Assembly (NCBI RefSeq): GCF_014646515.1
Contig: NZ_BMNK01000003.1
Location: 639,456-703,455 of the forward strand
Direction: 5' to 3'
Length of the DNA stretch: 64,000 bases
DNA from: Nonomuraea glycinis
Lineage (GTDB): Bacteria; Actinomycetota; Actinomycetes; Streptosporangiales; Streptosporangiaceae
The notes under the pieces are model-generated. The model had not been told where the DNA came from. It saw nothing but the letters and a program-made list of their open reading frames with translations, and ran no database searches. Shown here piece after piece: positions 33,094 to 41,176 of the stretch (position 1 is its first letter; every line of letters starts with the position of its first letter). The position numbers were made by a program, and so were the translations under genes.

Positions 33094-34277
33094 TTGGAGG
33101 CTCCGCCACCGTCTTGGAGTTTCGTCACGATAAGTTCGGTTATGTTAGCCCCAGTTCGGGCCCAGGTAAATTCGCGCGCCCACGCGCGGCAGGCCTCGGC
33201 CACCTCCGCGCGGCGGCACGGCGACGCCAGCTCCTCCAGCGCGCGGCCGACCACGTCGACCAGCCTCTCCCCGTCCCGCACCAGCCACCCGGTGACGCCG
33301 TCACGCACCGAGTCACGCAGCCCCGCCACGTCGTAGGCCACCGTCGGCACGCCGAGCGCGGCCGCCTCCATCACGGTCAGCCCCCAGCCTTCGAACTCCG
33401 ACGCCGTCACGTTGAGCCGGGCCGCGCCGAGCAGCGCGACCTTGCGCGCCTCGGGAACGAACCCGTGCAGCCGGACCCGGTCGCCGAGCCCGCCGCGCTC
33501 GATCCGCCTGGCCAGCCGCTCACGCTCCGGCCCGCGCCCGATGATGTGCACCGCCACCCCGAGCTCACCGGCGAGGTCCACGACCCGCTCGATGCGCTTG
33601 TGCCCGACCAGCCGCCCGGTGTAGACGATCGCCGGCTCGCCGGGCGCCTCCACCGGCGGCACCCGCTCGGGCACCACGCACCCGTTGGGCACGATGGTGA
33701 TCGGGCCGAGCCAGCGCAGCTTGCCGATCAGCTCCTGCCGGGACGACTCCGAGACGGTGATCGTCACGCAGCGGCGGTAGAGCAGGCGGGCGACCGGGCC
33801 CTCGACGAAGCAGCCGAGCACGGCCAGCCACCTGGGCAGGAAGGCGGCGAACTGCCGGTCGTGGACGTGGTGCACGAGACAGAGCACGTGGGTGCGGCGG
33901 CTCACCACCACAGGCGAGAAGAACGGGATGCCGTTCATCGTGTCGATCACGGCGTGGAACTGCCGCCGGTGGAACAGCAGCCAGAGCGGCACCAGCAGAT
34001 AGACCAGGAACGGGTTGCCCATCCTGCGCAGGCCGATGCCCTCGCGGACCTCCGCGCGGCGCTGTCCCCGCTGCCGGCCGGTCACGAACACCACCGAGGC
34101 TCCCTGGGACAGCAGGAAGCGGCTGACCTGCCAGGCGTACTCCTCCGCGCCGCCCGCCGTCGTCTGCTGCGGCTCGCGGAAGTTCAGCATGGCGATCCGC
34201 ACCCCCGCGAGCGGCCGATCGTCGCCCGGGGCGGCCGGTCGTGCGGTGTCCGCATGCTCACCGGCAAAGACCACCAT
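33090..34277 (-). CDS. GT4-family (GT-B fold) glycosyltransferase
   Basis: A 395-residue cytosolic glycosyltransferase. N-terminal domain starts VRIAMLNFREPQQTTAGGAEEYAWQVSRFL; the C-terminal domain holds IVYTGRLVGHKRIERVVD and the GT4 donor-site motif ASEFEGWGLTVMEAAALGVPTVAYD with the two Glu. Start is uncertain: ATG 34277 has GAGGAG only two bases ahead, so GTG 34274 (five bases) may be the real one, and GTG 34280 is also in frame. First gene of the overlapping GT4-aftD-GT-C-DUF3068 operon. It probably adds a sugar, from a nucleotide donor, to the inner part of the same glycan. Confidence 0.88.
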   Translation of the reverse strand: MVVFAGEHADTARPAAPGDDRPLAGVRIAMLNFREPQQTTAGGAEEYAWQVSRFLLSQGASVVFVTGRQRGQRRAEVREGIGLRRMGNPFLVYLLVPLWLLFHRRQFHAVIDTMNGIPFFSPVVVSRRTHVLCLVHHVHDRQFAAFLPRWLAVLGCFVEGPVARLLYRRCVTITVSESSRQELIGKLRWLGPITIVPNGCVVPERVPPVEAPGEPAIVYTGRLVGHKRIERVVDLAGELGVAVHIIGRGPERERLARRIERGGLGDRVRLHGFVPEARKVALLGAARLNVTASEFEGWGLTVMEAAALGVPTVAYDVAGLRDSVRDGVTGWLVRDGERLVDVVGRALEELASPCRRAEVAEACRAWAREFTWARTGANITELIVTKLQDGGGASK

Positions 34278-34369
34278 CACTCCTCACTGCGGGCATGCGG
34301 GCATGGCGAAGCCACGCCCTGAGCTCAGTCGGCATGGCTTCGTCAGTGTGGTTCTCTAGGGGGGCAGGA

Positions 34370-34501
34370 TTACCTGGTGCCGTAGTTGTACAGCGGCTGG
34401 TTCGCCGGAGTCGGCACCGGGGACGCGACGTTTACCACCGCTACAGAGGCTCCGACCGCCAGCAGAGCCCCGATGCCCAAGGCCGCGAGGATTCGAACCA
34501 C
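34370..34501 (-). CDS. DUF2613-type small secreted/membrane protein
   Basis: A 43-residue gene: GTG 34501 with AAGGAG seven bases upstream, stop TAA 34370-34372. The product starts VVRILAALGIGALLAVGASV, one hydrophobic helix, then a Pro-rich stretch, and ends NYGTR; the short length, single helix and Y-G-(S/T)-R end agree with DUF2613. In mycobacteria the small secreted protein Rv0236A lies next to aftD (Rv0236c), and the same neighbourhood is kept here with aftD two genes downstream. Function unknown; linked to arabinan assembly by conserved position only. Confidence 0.72.
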   Translation of the reverse strand: MVRILAALGIGALLAVGASVAVVNVASPVPTPANQPLYNYGTR

Positions 34502-34546
34502 AGAGCAACTCCTTCCACATCGGTGTGCAGTGCAGTGAGCCGAGAC

Positions 34547-34560
34547 TAGAACGTGTTCCG
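34547..34560. promoter_or_regulatory. KstR-like half-perfect box upstream of DUF2613 gene
   Basis: TAGAACGTGTTCCG matches seven of the eight fixed bases of TnnAACnnGTTnnA (last A is G). It lies 46 bp upstream of the DUF2613 start codon, in the 128-bp gap to the next leftward gene. Confidence 0.35.
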
Positions 34561-34629
34561 GCTTGAAGCCAGGGTTTCGTCAAACCGTGATGATATAAGT
34601 TACCCTCTGGTACGACAGGAAAGTGCCGG

Positions 34630-36210
34630 TCAGCGCCTCAGCAGGACCAGGTCTGGGCCCTCGAAGACAGTCGTCCAGCCTGTGAGCCCAGATGGGAACC
34701 GGTTCTCAGTACCGACTGTGAGAACGTACCTGACATCGAGTCGCGCGGCGAAGTCGGGTCGTCCCAGCAGGTCACCCGCGCGGCGGTTCAGCGGATCCTC
34801 GCCGCGCACCCGCAGCCGGCCGCCGTCCGGCAGCCCGACGAGCAGCGTGTCGTCCCAGATCACCCGGCGGTCGAAGAGCTTGGTGGCCGGGTCGAGCACC
34901 ACCCGGCCGCCGTTCCAGGCGAAGGCTCGGTGCGCCCCCCAGGGCAGCGACAGCAGCGCGCCGGGCGCCGGGTCGGCGTTGACGATCCGCTGCACCTCCC
35001 GCCACTCCCGCGGGTATTCCACCGCCGCCAGCCGGCCGAAGGCGCCGACGGCGAAGGTGGGCAGCACCAGCACCGGCGCCAGCACCCCGACCACCGCCGG
35101 GATCCCCGACCGCAGCACCGAGCCCAGGCCCACGGCGGTCAGCAGCACCAGCGGGGCCAGATAGACCTGGCCGTCCCGCAGCGGCCCGAAGCCCGGCCAC
35201 AGCCCGATGAGCCACTTGAGCGGCCCCGGCGCGAGCGCGCCGAACCCGGCCACGCAGAACCCCGCCCCCGCCGCCACCGCCAGCCCGCGCCACCACCCGG
35301 GCCGATCCCCGCCGACGCGCAGCCGCGCGTACCCGAAGACCCCCACCACCACGATGAGCAGTCGTACGGTGGCCGCCCACCACTCCCCCTGCCCCGGCAG
35401 GCCCGCCTCGGCCGTCCAGATCCCGCCGAGCGACAGCAGACTCCCCAGCACCCCGAACGGCCCGTCGGCCCGCGCCGCGAACGCGTCCACCCCCGCCGGA
35501 TCCGTCACCGCCCCGGACGCCAACGCGGGAACCAGCCACGGCAGACTGAACACCCCCAGAACCCCCACCACCGCGAACACCCCGCGCGGCGACGTCACCG
35601 CGCCTCCCGCCACGCCCAGGACGGACGCTCCCCGCGACCCACCCTCGGCGGGCGCGACCCGTGTGCCGCTCCGGAGGGCGGCGATCGGCAGGAGGGTGAG
35701 CGCCGAGACCAGCATCGCCTGGAACCCGCCGATCGCCGCGGGCAGCAGCGCCAGCGCCAGCCGGGGCCAGGGCAGGGCCGTCGCCCGCACCGCCCACGGC
35801 AGCCCCGCCACGCCGAGCAGCAGCGCCCACTGCCCGAGCATGAGCCGCTGGGCCAGGTAGATGTTCCAGGCGTAGAAGGCGGCGGCGACCAGCCTCGCGA
35901 GCCGCCGCTCCGGCGGCACCAGCGCCGCCGCGCCGCTCGCCGCGAGCACGAAGATCCCCACCAGAAACGCCTTCTGTACGACCTCCGCCGGCACCACCCG
36001 AGACAGCAGCGCCACCACGAAGTCGCTGGGCACGGCGCGGGGAAACCCCCCGGTGTCGGGCAGCAACGGCGGATCCGGCACGAAGAGCAGGTCATACCGG
36101 AGCACGAACCCCCACCCGAGCGCCGGCCCGAGCGCCAGCACGGCCAGCCCCAGCCCCAGGAACGCGGGAGCCAGCCGCCACGCCCGCTCGCCACCCACCG
36201 CAGCCACCAC
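34630..36210 (-). CDS. Polytopic membrane protein, unassigned (GT-C-like features)
   Basis: A 526-residue protein with about twelve hydrophobic segments. The first outer loop contains VLRYDLLFVPDPPLLPD, with acidic residues in a place common in GT-C enzymes, and WNIYLAQRLMLGQWALLLG recalls the AftD-type N-terminal half. The C-terminal ~120 residues (after VEYPREWREVQRIVN) are soluble and extracytoplasmic. I do not recognise a specific family. Start GTG 36210 or GTG 36207; no strong ribosome site. Its position upstream of DUF2613, GT4 and AftD genes on the same strand makes a glycan-assembly role likely but unproven. Confidence 0.65.
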   Translation of the reverse strand: MVAAVGGERAWRLAPAFLGLGLAVLALGPALGWGFVLRYDLLFVPDPPLLPDTGGFPRAVPSDFVVALLSRVVPAEVVQKAFLVGIFVLAASGAAALVPPERRLARLVAAAFYAWNIYLAQRLMLGQWALLLGVAGLPWAVRATALPWPRLALALLPAAIGGFQAMLVSALTLLPIAALRSGTRVAPAEGGSRGASVLGVAGGAVTSPRGVFAVVGVLGVFSLPWLVPALASGAVTDPAGVDAFAARADGPFGVLGSLLSLGGIWTAEAGLPGQGEWWAATVRLLIVVVGVFGYARLRVGGDRPGWWRGLAVAAGAGFCVAGFGALAPGPLKWLIGLWPGFGPLRDGQVYLAPLVLLTAVGLGSVLRSGIPAVVGVLAPVLVLPTFAVGAFGRLAAVEYPREWREVQRIVNADPAPGALLSLPWGAHRAFAWNGGRVVLDPATKLFDRRVIWDDTLLVGLPDGGRLRVRGEDPLNRRAGDLLGRPDFAARLDVRYVLTVGTENRFPSGLTGWTTVFEGPDLVLLRR

Positions 36211-36270
36211 CCGTCCCTGTCCCGGAGCCCTCCGGGAACAGGGAGGGTAGCGGCCCGCGCCCCGCAGGTG

Positions 36271-38448
36271 TTACTTGCCCGGCTCCGGGTCCCGGGGCAG
36301 GCCGAGCATGCGTTCGGCGATGATGTTGAGCTGCACCTCGGTGGTGCCGCCGTAGATGGTCATCGCCCGGGTCGCGAGCACCGCCCGGTTCCAGTAGCCG
36401 GGGTCGCCGAGCTTCATGTCGGCGGCCGTCACGGCGGCCGCGCCGAGCAGGCTCACCGCGGTCTCGGAGACGTGCTGGGCGTGCGCGGTCGACAGCAGCT
36501 TGCGCACCGAGGCGTCGGCGCCCGGCTCGGCGCCGGCGAGCTGCTTGAGCGTCACCCGCAGCGACAGCGCGCTGATCGAGTGGCCCTCGCAGATGACCCC
36601 TGCGACCTCGTGCGCCTCGACGGGCGTGAGCTCGCGGCCGAGCCTGCCGACGAGCCCGAGCAGGTCGGGGACCGAGGACCCGGTGCCGCCCGAGCCGGAG
36701 GAGAGCGAGACGCGCTCGTTGGACAGCGTGTTGCGCGCCACCTTCCAGCCCGCGCCGACCTCGCCCACGACCAGGTCGTCGGGGACGAACACGTCGTCGA
36801 GGAAGACCTCGTTGAACAGGTTCTCGCCGGTCATCTCGGTCAGCGGCCGGACCGTGACGCCCGGAGCCTTCATGTCGACGAGGAAGTAGGTGATGCCCTC
36901 GTGCTTGGTGCCCTCGGAGGAGTTGCGGGCGATGCAGATGCCCCACTCGGCCACGTGCGCGACGGAGGTCCAGATCTTCTGGCCGTTGAGCCGCCAGCCG
37001 CCCTCGACCCGCTCCGCCTTCATCTGCAGCGCCGCCAGGTCGGAGCCGGCGCCGGGCTCGGAGAAGAGCTGGCACCAGATCGTCTCGCCGCTGAGGGTCT
37101 TGGGCAGGAAGCGCTCCTGCTGCTCCTGCGTGCCGTAGGCGGCGATGGACGGCACCACCCAGGCGCCGATGATCATCTGCGGCAGCCTGACCTTGGCGGC
37201 CTTGAGCTCCTGCGCGATCAGCACCTGCTCCAGCGGCGTGGCGCCACGGCCCCACGGCCTGGGCAGGTGCGGCATGACGAAGCCCCGGTCGGCCAGGGCC
37301 CGCTTCTGCTCCTTGCCCTCCAGGGCGGCGAGCTCCGCGATCTCCGCGCGCAGCGCCGCACGCATCGGCTCGGCGTCCTCGGGCAGGTCGATCTCCATCT
37401 CCCGGCCGACCCCCCGCAGGGCGAGGTCGGTGACGCGGGCGGCCCACTCGGCGGAGGAGCCGAGCAGCGCGCGCAGGGTGAGCGCGCGCCGGTAGTAGAG
37501 GTGGGCGTCGTGCTCGAAGGTGTAGCCGATGCCGCCGAAGGTCTGGATCGCGTCCTTGGCGCACTGCACGGCGGCGTCCGGGGCCATCACCCCGGCGATG
37601 GCGGCGGCGTAGTCCAGCTCACGGCCGCTCGCCCGGGTGGCGTCCCAGACGGTGGCGCGGGCCTGCTCCAACGCGACGAGCATGCGCGACAGCTTGTGCT
37701 TGATGCCCTGGAACTGGCCGATCGGACGGCCGAACTGGACCCGTACCTTGGCGTAGTCGGAAGCGGCGGTGACGCACCAGGAGGCGAGGCCGGCCGCCTC
37801 GGCGCCGATCAGGATGGCGGCCAGGTTGCGCACGTCGGAGCCGGCGACCCCGTCCAGCACGCGCTCGGCGGGCACGCTCACGTCCGCCAGCTCCACCTTG
37901 GCCACGGACCTGGTGAGGTCCAGCGACCTGACCGGGGTGACGGTGACGGCGGCGGCGTCGAGGGCGATCCACTCCTCCCCGTCGGCGGTGACGACGGGCA
38001 GGACCAGCACGTCGGCCGACGAGCCGCCCAGCACGGGCTCGGCCGTGCCGGTGACGATCAGGGAGCCGTCACTCGCCCGCGTGCCGGTCAGGGCGCCGCT
38101 CAGGGCCAGCGCGCCGGTGTGGCTGCCGTCGGCCAGGCCGGGCAGCAGCTCGTGGTGCTTGGAGGCGTGGATGACCGCGCTGGCCAGCACGGTCGGCAGG
38201 TAAGGGCCGGGGGTCACCCGCTCGGCCAGCGCCTCGATGGCCACCGCGGCTTCCAGCAGCCCGTAGCCGGAGCCGCCGGCGTCCTCGGGCAGGTGCAGGC
38301 CGAGCAGTCCCTGCTCGGCGAGGCCGGTCCAGAACGCGGGCCGCTCGTCGGTCGCGGAGCGCAGCAGCTCGGCCGGGATGTTCCGGTCGGCCCAGCCGCT
38401 CACGGACTCGCGGAGCGCCTCGTGCTCCTCGCTCAAACCGATCGCCAT
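36271..38448 (-). CDS. Fused two-domain acyl-CoA dehydrogenase (FadE34-like)
   Basis: A 725-residue protein with two acyl-CoA dehydrogenase domains in tandem. The first (1-365) ends with FGGIGYTFEHDAHLYYRRAL; the second (about 380-725) has WCQLFSEPGAGSDLAALQMKAER and ends YGGTTEVQLNIIAERMLGLPRDP. In the second half the MCAD-type catalytic Glu position (YEGT) reads YGGT. This single-chain layout matches actinobacterial fused FadE proteins such as FadE34, which replace alpha2beta2 partners in sterol side-chain oxidation. Start ATG 38448 has GGAGG six bases upstream. An operator-like dyad (38481-38493) lies 33 bp upstream. FAD and CoA-thioester dehydrogenation are sure; the substrate is not. Confidence 0.9.
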   Translation of the reverse strand: MAIGLSEEHEALRESVSGWADRNIPAELLRSATDERPAFWTGLAEQGLLGLHLPEDAGGSGYGLLEAAVAIEALAERVTPGPYLPTVLASAVIHASKHHELLPGLADGSHTGALALSGALTGTRASDGSLIVTGTAEPVLGGSSADVLVLPVVTADGEEWIALDAAAVTVTPVRSLDLTRSVAKVELADVSVPAERVLDGVAGSDVRNLAAILIGAEAAGLASWCVTAASDYAKVRVQFGRPIGQFQGIKHKLSRMLVALEQARATVWDATRASGRELDYAAAIAGVMAPDAAVQCAKDAIQTFGGIGYTFEHDAHLYYRRALTLRALLGSSAEWAARVTDLALRGVGREMEIDLPEDAEPMRAALRAEIAELAALEGKEQKRALADRGFVMPHLPRPWGRGATPLEQVLIAQELKAAKVRLPQMIIGAWVVPSIAAYGTQEQQERFLPKTLSGETIWCQLFSEPGAGSDLAALQMKAERVEGGWRLNGQKIWTSVAHVAEWGICIARNSSEGTKHEGITYFLVDMKAPGVTVRPLTEMTGENLFNEVFLDDVFVPDDLVVGEVGAGWKVARNTLSNERVSLSSGSGGTGSSVPDLLGLVGRLGRELTPVEAHEVAGVICEGHSISALSLRVTLKQLAGAEPGADASVRKLLSTAHAQHVSETAVSLLGAAAVTAADMKLGDPGYWNRAVLATRAMTIYGGTTEVQLNIIAERMLGLPRDPEPGK

Positions 38449-38480
38449 GTGCATCCTCCAGGCAGGTCCCGTAGTAGCCA

Positions 38481-38493
38481 GAACCATATTCTA
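38481..38493. promoter_or_regulatory. Operator-like dyad AGAAC-N3-ATTCT, upstream of fused fadE
   Basis: AGAACCATATTCT, an AGAA/TTCT dyad around five bases, 33 bp upstream of the fused acyl-CoA dehydrogenase start. The same AGAAC-N3-ATTCT pattern recurs at 39700-39712. Confidence 0.42.
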
Positions 38494-38508
38494 GAGGATG
38501 CTTCTGGC

Positions 38509-39648
38509 CTAGAGCGGACGGACTTTTGTCACCAAGGTATTCAGATCCGCCCAGTAGGCCTTGCCGGTCGCCGGGATGGACGCCACCAGCATGGTGGGTT
38601 TGGTCTTGCCGGCCTCCAGCACCGACACCAGGGCGCGGCCCTCCTGGCGCTTGCCCGCCAGCGTGTAGGTGACCTTGAAGCCGAGCGTCCACCCCTTGGC
38701 CTCAGACGTCTTCTGGGAGCCGGCCCAGGCCAGCGTGGCGCCCTTGGGATACTGCGTGCGCAGCGTCCAGCGCGCGGCCCGTACGGCCAGCGCGCGATAG
38801 TCGGCGTCCTTCGACGGCTTGGTCTCGATGGCGCCGGGCAGCGGGGCCGAGGCGATCACCGTCTGCGGGACCGCCACCTTGCCGGCCCGCTGCGCGATCG
38901 AGAACGGCGCGTACGACCGGGCCGACCACGGCTCGCCGAGCCTCGGATAGCTGATGCCGCCGGCCTGGTCGACGATCGTGCCGGACACCACGCTGGCCTT
39001 CCCCGGCAGCTTGGCGAACGCCTGCTTCGCCGGGGCCGCCGGCACTGCCACCGGCGCGCCCCCGCTCGGCGGGACGGACGCCGAGACGGCCGAGGGCACT
39101 GGCTGCACCGGCACCACCGGCTCGCCCTCCGGCCGGCCGGGCACCTCGCCAGGGAAAATCACGAACACCAGCACCACGGCCAGAACGGTCGCCAGGATGG
39201 CGCCCAGCAGGTAGACGACCTTGATCGGAATGTCGCCGATCCGGCCGAGCAGCCCGCCCTTCGGCGGCGGTGGCGGAGGCGGGAACGGCGGCAGCGCGGG
39301 CGCCCCCTGCTCCGGAAAGACCGGCGGCCCGGCCGGCCGCGCGGAACCTGGGAGAGACTCGGCCTTCGGAGCCTGCCCCGCGAAACCTGGCTCGACCTCC
39401 GGGGCCTGCCGCGCGAAGCCTGGCTCGACCTCCGGGGCCTGCCGCGTGGGGCCCGAGCGAGGCGTCGGCGGGACGGCTTTGGGGCCCGTCGTCACCGGCT
39501 TCGGCTCGGTGTCCGGGGTGGGGTGGGGAACGGCTCCGGGCTGCACCTTCGGAAAGGTGATCGTTTCGTCCGTCGGCGGCAAAACGATCTTACGGAAGGG
39601 AGCGGTGGGAGCATCGTGGGTCTGATCCTGGTCGCCGACGTCCGCCAT
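38509..39648 (-). CDS. Single-pass membrane protein with proline-rich cytoplasmic N terminus
   Basis: A 379-residue protein of unknown function. Residues 1-130 are Pro-rich and disordered, with a near-exact tandem repeat RQAPEVEPGFA and a run of eight prolines in PPFPPPPPPP; a single membrane helix follows (about 142-166, VYLLGAILATVLAVVLVFVIF) and then a ~200-residue extracytoplasmic domain without recognised family. The design (disordered cytosolic tail, one helix, outer domain) is common in actinobacterial envelope proteins. It sits between fused fadE and a divergent fadD-type gene without evident link. Also encoded repeat at DNA level around 39363-39440. Confidence 0.7.
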   Translation of the reverse strand: MADVGDQDQTHDAPTAPFRKIVLPPTDETITFPKVQPGAVPHPTPDTEPKPVTTGPKAVPPTPRSGPTRQAPEVEPGFARQAPEVEPGFAGQAPKAESLPGSARPAGPPVFPEQGAPALPPFPPPPPPPKGGLLGRIGDIPIKVVYLLGAILATVLAVVLVFVIFPGEVPGRPEGEPVVPVQPVPSAVSASVPPSGGAPVAVPAAPAKQAFAKLPGKASVVSGTIVDQAGGISYPRLGEPWSARSYAPFSIAQRAGKVAVPQTVIASAPLPGAIETKPSKDADYRALAVRAARWTLRTQYPKGATLAWAGSQKTSEAKGWTLGFKVTYTLAGKRQEGRALVSVLEAGKTKPTMLVASIPATGKAYWADLNTLVTKVRPL

Positions 39649-39699
39649 GGGTCGAGGCTACGTCACCCGAGGAAGGGATATTTCTGCTATTCCCCCTGC

Positions 39700-39712
39700 A
39701 GAACTTAATTCT
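39700..39712. promoter_or_regulatory. Operator-like dyad AGAAC-N3-ATTCT, upstream of fadD-type gene
   Basis: AGAACTTAATTCT, embedded in CAGAA...TTCTG, ends 14 bp before the ATG at 39727. It shares its pattern with the dyad before the fused acyl-CoA dehydrogenase at 38481. Confidence 0.45.
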
Positions 39713-39726
39713 GTAATGTCACCGAC

Positions 39727-41157
39727 ATGAGGGGCTTCTATGAGATCGCGGCCGATGACCCGAAACGTGCTGCTCTGCTCGGCGATGACACCACCACCTA
39801 CGGAGAGCTGCTCGCCCAGGTGAACCGGGCCTCGAACGGCCTGCTGGCCCGGGGAACCGGCCAGGGCGACACGGTGGTGACCGTGCTCAGGAACGGCCTC
39901 GACGCGCTCACCATGATGCTCGCCACCTACCAGATCGGCGCCTACCTGGTGCCGGTCAACTGGCATTTCACCGACGAGGAGATCGCCTACATCGTGGCCG
40001 ACTCCGGCGCCGGGATCGTGATCTCGCCGAAGCACCTCATGGTCGCCGGCCTCACCGCCGGGCAGCCGGACGACGCGCCCGCGCACCGGCGGGCCGGGTC
40101 CATGATGCTCTACACCTCCGGCACCACGGGCCGCCCCAAGGGAGTGCGCAGACGGCTGCTCGACCTCACCCCCGAGGAGCTCCACCCGATCCTCATGCGC
40201 AAGAGCTGGACGCACTTCGGGCTGCCGCCCGAGGGTGTGCACCTGGTGTGCTCGCAGCTCTACCACTCCGCGCCGTACGGCCAGGCCATGATGGCGCTGC
40301 AGTTCGGGCACGCGATCGTGGCACCCGAGCGGTTCGACGCGGCCGAGACGCTCCGGCTGATCGAGCGGCACAGGGTGACGAACGCGTTCATGGTGCCCAC
40401 GATGTTCCACCGGCTGCTGGCCGTACCGGATCGGAGTTCGTACGACCTGTCGTCGCTCACGCACCTCTACCATGGCGCGGCCCCCTGCCCGCCCGCGACC
40501 AAGCAGGCGATGATCGACTGGCTGGGCCCGGTGCTGTGGGAGTACTACGGCTCCACCGAGGCGGCGGTGGCCACCATGGTCTCCTCCGCGGAGTGGCTGG
40601 CCAGGCCGGGCACGGTGGGCAGGGCGCTGGACGGGATGGAGTTCAGCGTGATCGGCGAGGACGGCGAGCCGGTGCCCGCCGGGCAGCCCGGCCTGGTCTA
40701 CATCGGCGGGATCAATCGGTTCGAGTATCACGGCGACCCGGCCAAGACGGCCGAGGCGATGCGCGGGCGCGACTACACGCCGGGCGACATCGGCTATCTG
40801 GACGCGGACGGGTACCTGTTCCTGCTGGACCGCAGGACCGACCTGATCATCTCCGGCGGCGTCAACGTCTACCCGGCGGAGATCGAGGCGGCGCTGCTGG
40901 AGCATCCGTCCGTGGCCGACGTGGCGGTGATCGGGGTGCCGGATCCCGAGTGGGGTCACACGGTCGTGGCGCTGGTCCAGCCGGTCGCCGGCGTCCCCGG
41001 CGGCGCGGAGCTCACCGCCGAGCTGCTGCGGCACTGCGAGCCCCGGCTGGCCAGGCTCAAGCATCCGCGCGTGATCGAGTACCGCGACGCCCTGCCCCGC
41101 ACGCCCACCGGCAAGCTGAGCAGACGCCAGGTCCGCGAGGCGTATCTTTCCCGCTGA
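39727..41157 (+). CDS. Acyl-CoA synthetase (FadD-type)
   Basis: A 476-residue ANL ligase: YTSGTTGRPKG P-loop, YYGSTEAAV, GDIGYLDADGYLFLLDRR, LIISGGVNVYPAEIE and the catalytic Lys in TPTGKLSRRQVREAYL. Similar in plan to the ligase at 14439 (PVNWHFTDEEIAYIV versus PVNWHLTGPEIAYIV) and likewise probably specific for medium-sized or bulky carboxylic acids. At 476 residues it is at the short end of the family. ATG 39727 is 14 bp after an operator-like dyad and has no good ribosome site, so the transcript may have a very short leader. A serine-protease gene follows 19 bp downstream. Confidence 0.9.
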   Translation: MRGFYEIAADDPKRAALLGDDTTTYGELLAQVNRASNGLLARGTGQGDTVVTVLRNGLDALTMMLATYQIGAYLVPVNWHFTDEEIAYIVADSGAGIVISPKHLMVAGLTAGQPDDAPAHRRAGSMMLYTSGTTGRPKGVRRRLLDLTPEELHPILMRKSWTHFGLPPEGVHLVCSQLYHSAPYGQAMMALQFGHAIVAPERFDAAETLRLIERHRVTNAFMVPTMFHRLLAVPDRSSYDLSSLTHLYHGAAPCPPATKQAMIDWLGPVLWEYYGSTEAAVATMVSSAEWLARPGTVGRALDGMEFSVIGEDGEPVPAGQPGLVYIGGINRFEYHGDPAKTAEAMRGRDYTPGDIGYLDADGYLFLLDRRTDLIISGGVNVYPAEIEAALLEHPSVADVAVIGVPDPEWGHTVVALVQPVAGVPGGAELTAELLRHCEPRLARLKHPRVIEYRDALPRTPTGKLSRRQVREAYLSR

Positions 41158-41176
41158 GCTGGGCACAAAGGCCTCT

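Noticed and set aside
34307-34342. CGAAGCCA/TGGCTTCG inverted repeat after the DUF2613 gene as terminator
   Set aside because: Arms are eight bases with a 20-nt loop and no T-run; kept only as a remark.
38481-38493. Calling this dyad a KstR box
   Set aside because: Spacing is AGAAC-N3-ATTCT, 13 bp rather than the 12-bp KstR core, and the GTT is not kept; listed as a separate motif instead.
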